5,916 nt of DNA from positions 1 through 5,916 of the forward strand of contig JAICTU010000537.1 in the NCBI GenBank assembly GCA_025936205.1. The letters are read 5' to 3'. Of the stretch, positions 4,945 to 5,916 are shown piece by piece. The notes below the pieces were generated by a model. It had not been told where the DNA came from. It saw only the letters and a list, made by a program, of their open reading frames with translations, and did not search any database. Made by a program: the position numbers and the translations under genes. This DNA is from Polyangiaceae bacterium. Its GTDB lineage: Bacteria > Myxococcota > Polyangia > Polyangiales > Polyangiaceae. The stretch's first letter is position 1. Each line of letters begins with the position of its first letter.

Positions 4945-5916
4945 TCACTCCTCCAGGCACAGCACGAGCCCGCGGTTGTACCCGCACTGCGTGGAGTTGG
5001 CACCACCGAGGCCGCGGCGATCCACGGTGTCGGGCCCCGTCGTGGCGGAGCGGTCGTCGGGGCTGGTGCTGCTCCAGTCTCGACAGTTGTCGCCCGTCTG
5101 ATTGCCCACCCAGGCCAGCCCCTGAAAGGCGTAGCTGCCGTCCGCGTGCACGGTCAACCCGGTGACGCGATCCTTCGCGTCGGCGCCGAGGCTCGCGGCC
5201 GCGGGGAGCCAGGGGATGCCGTCCAGGCGCAGCCAGTTGGGGCCGCTCAGATCGAAGCGCTGCCAGGCCGCCTGCGTCGACGTGTGCAGATAAGCCTTGA
5301 AGGCGTGCGTGGAGCCCGGGTTGCTCGCGCAATCGCTGCTGCCGGTGAGGCCCGCTGCGCAGGCCTCGTTCTGGCACAGGGCGTCTGCTGTAGCGAGCCC
5401 CGTGCCGGCGTTGAAGAACGCCTGCGAGAGAAATGCCAGGCGGCCCGTGAGCGGCGCGGCGGGCAGCTCGGCATCGGAGTCGTCCCCGAAGCACATGATC
5501 CCGTTGCTGCCGCTGCAGACACCGGCGAAGCCCTCGCCGATGTAGGTGGTGCTGCTGAGGGCGATGCCACCCTGGTCCCTCGCATCGCTGCTGGACCAAT
5601 TGCGGCAGCTCACGGCGCCGAGCGTCGCCTCGGGTGTGAGCGCGCCCGCCGTGGTGACCGCGCTCCAGGCCGGGGTAGCGGACGGCTGCACGACCCCGTT
5701 CTCGTCCAGCTGCAGCGGGTGCAGCAGCTCGCCGCGCGTCAAGCTGGCGACGGAGCGCGCGATGGGCTGCCCGTCGGGGCGAACCCAGCCGCCGCGGTGC
5801 TGGAACATGCGGCTGGGCGTGATGTCATCGTCGGCGTCCGCGCGCGTGCCCGGCGCCGCGAGCCAGGCCACGAAGCGGGTGCCATGCAGGCCCGCCGCGG
5901 CCGCCAGGCGCGCGCA
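4945..5916 (-). CDS. Secreted lectin-like (DUF1554-like) tandem-domain protein, N-terminus beyond the window
   Basis: The last 323 residues of a protein whose frame stays open to the right edge, so the start is not in the window; a GTG at 5871 is internal because the domain pattern continues upstream of it. It consists of two diverged copies of one module. Copy 1 (about 1-146 of the visible part) has AGLHGTRFVAWL, GGWVRPDG, PAW, SCRNWSS and a final C...IMCFGD. Copy 2 (about 158-323) has AFKAYL, PNWLRLDG, LAWVG, NCRDWSS and C...LVLCLEE. The three late cysteines correspond (104, 134, 142 and 278, 311, 320), suggesting conserved disulfides. The pattern resembles the DUF1554/C-type-lectin-like extracellular domains found in myxobacteria and Leptospira, usually adhesion or ligand-binding proteins; I recognise it by pattern, not by search. 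Export is expected, but the signal peptide is out of view. It is on the same strand as the ferritin-like gene but 299 bp upstream, so separate transcription is likely. Confidence 0.75.
   Translation of the reverse strand, partial: CARLAAAAGLHGTRFVAWLAAPGTRADADDDITPSRMFQHRGGWVRPDGQPIARSVASLTRGELLHPLQLDENGVVQPSATPAWSAVTTAGALTPEATLGAVSCRNWSSSDARDQGGIALSSTTYIGEGFAGVCSGSNGIMCFGDDSDAELPAAPLTGRLAFLSQAFFNAGTGLATADALCQNEACAAGLTGSSDCASNPGSTHAFKAYLHTSTQAAWQRFDLSGPNWLRLDGIPWLPAAASLGADAKDRVTGLTVHADGSYAFQGLAWVGNQTGDNCRDWSSTSPDDRSATTGPDTVDRRGLGGANSTQCGYNRGLVLCLEE

Noticed and set aside
1..5916. CRISPR array, tRNA/rRNA genes, insertion sequence or phage genes
   Set aside because: No regularly spaced direct repeats, tRNA-like cloverleaf, transposase or integrase motifs were seen on either strand.

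Overview
The window looks like chromosomal DNA from a high-GC, Gram-negative bacterium, most likely a myxobacterium of the Polyangiales/Sorangium kind. The clues are very high G+C with GC-saturated third codon positions, long open antisense frames, secreted cysteine-rich proteins with repeated 'SDADCG' motifs, a lectin-like extracellular protein and a textbook sigma-54 promoter. This placement is inference from sequence style; no rRNA or marker gene is present. There are no tRNA or rRNA genes, CRISPR arrays, transposases or recognisable insertion sequences.

Left half (1-3060): a divergent gene pair. A haloacid-dehalogenase type II-like protein with a lipoprotein-type signal peptide is on the minus strand (10-801). 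A LysR-family regulator is on the plus strand (896-1807). The 94 bp between them is tiled by four perfect inverted repeats, the layout expected where a LysR regulator controls itself and the divergent gene. The regulator's stop codon overlaps (GTGA) the GTG start of a beta-class N6-adenine/N4-cytosine DNA methyltransferase (1804-3060), so the two are probably co-transcribed and translationally coupled. No restriction endonuclease is visible beside the methyltransferase.

Right half (3098-5916): two minus-strand genes for probable exported proteins. The downstream one (3098-4645) has a signal peptide, a cysteine-rich middle region and a C-terminal ferritin-like four-helix domain with E...ExxH...E...ExxH iron ligands. 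Directly before its start codon lies a perfect -24/-12 sigma-54 promoter core (TGGCACG-N4-TTGCT), with an 11-bp inverted repeat abutting it upstream. The upstream gene (4945 to beyond the right edge) encodes two tandem, diverged lectin-like (DUF1554-like) domains; its N-terminus is outside the window. The 299-bp gap between the two carries a GC-rich stem-loop after the lectin-like gene and several short palindromes.

The most notable points are the sigma-54 promoter, whose predicted transcription start falls on or next to the start codon; the joining of a cysteine-rich secreted module to a di-iron ferritin-like domain; the altered active-site motifs of the dehalogenase-like protein; and the overlapping LysR-methyltransferase pair. 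I did not find a clearly new multi-gene defence or mobile system.
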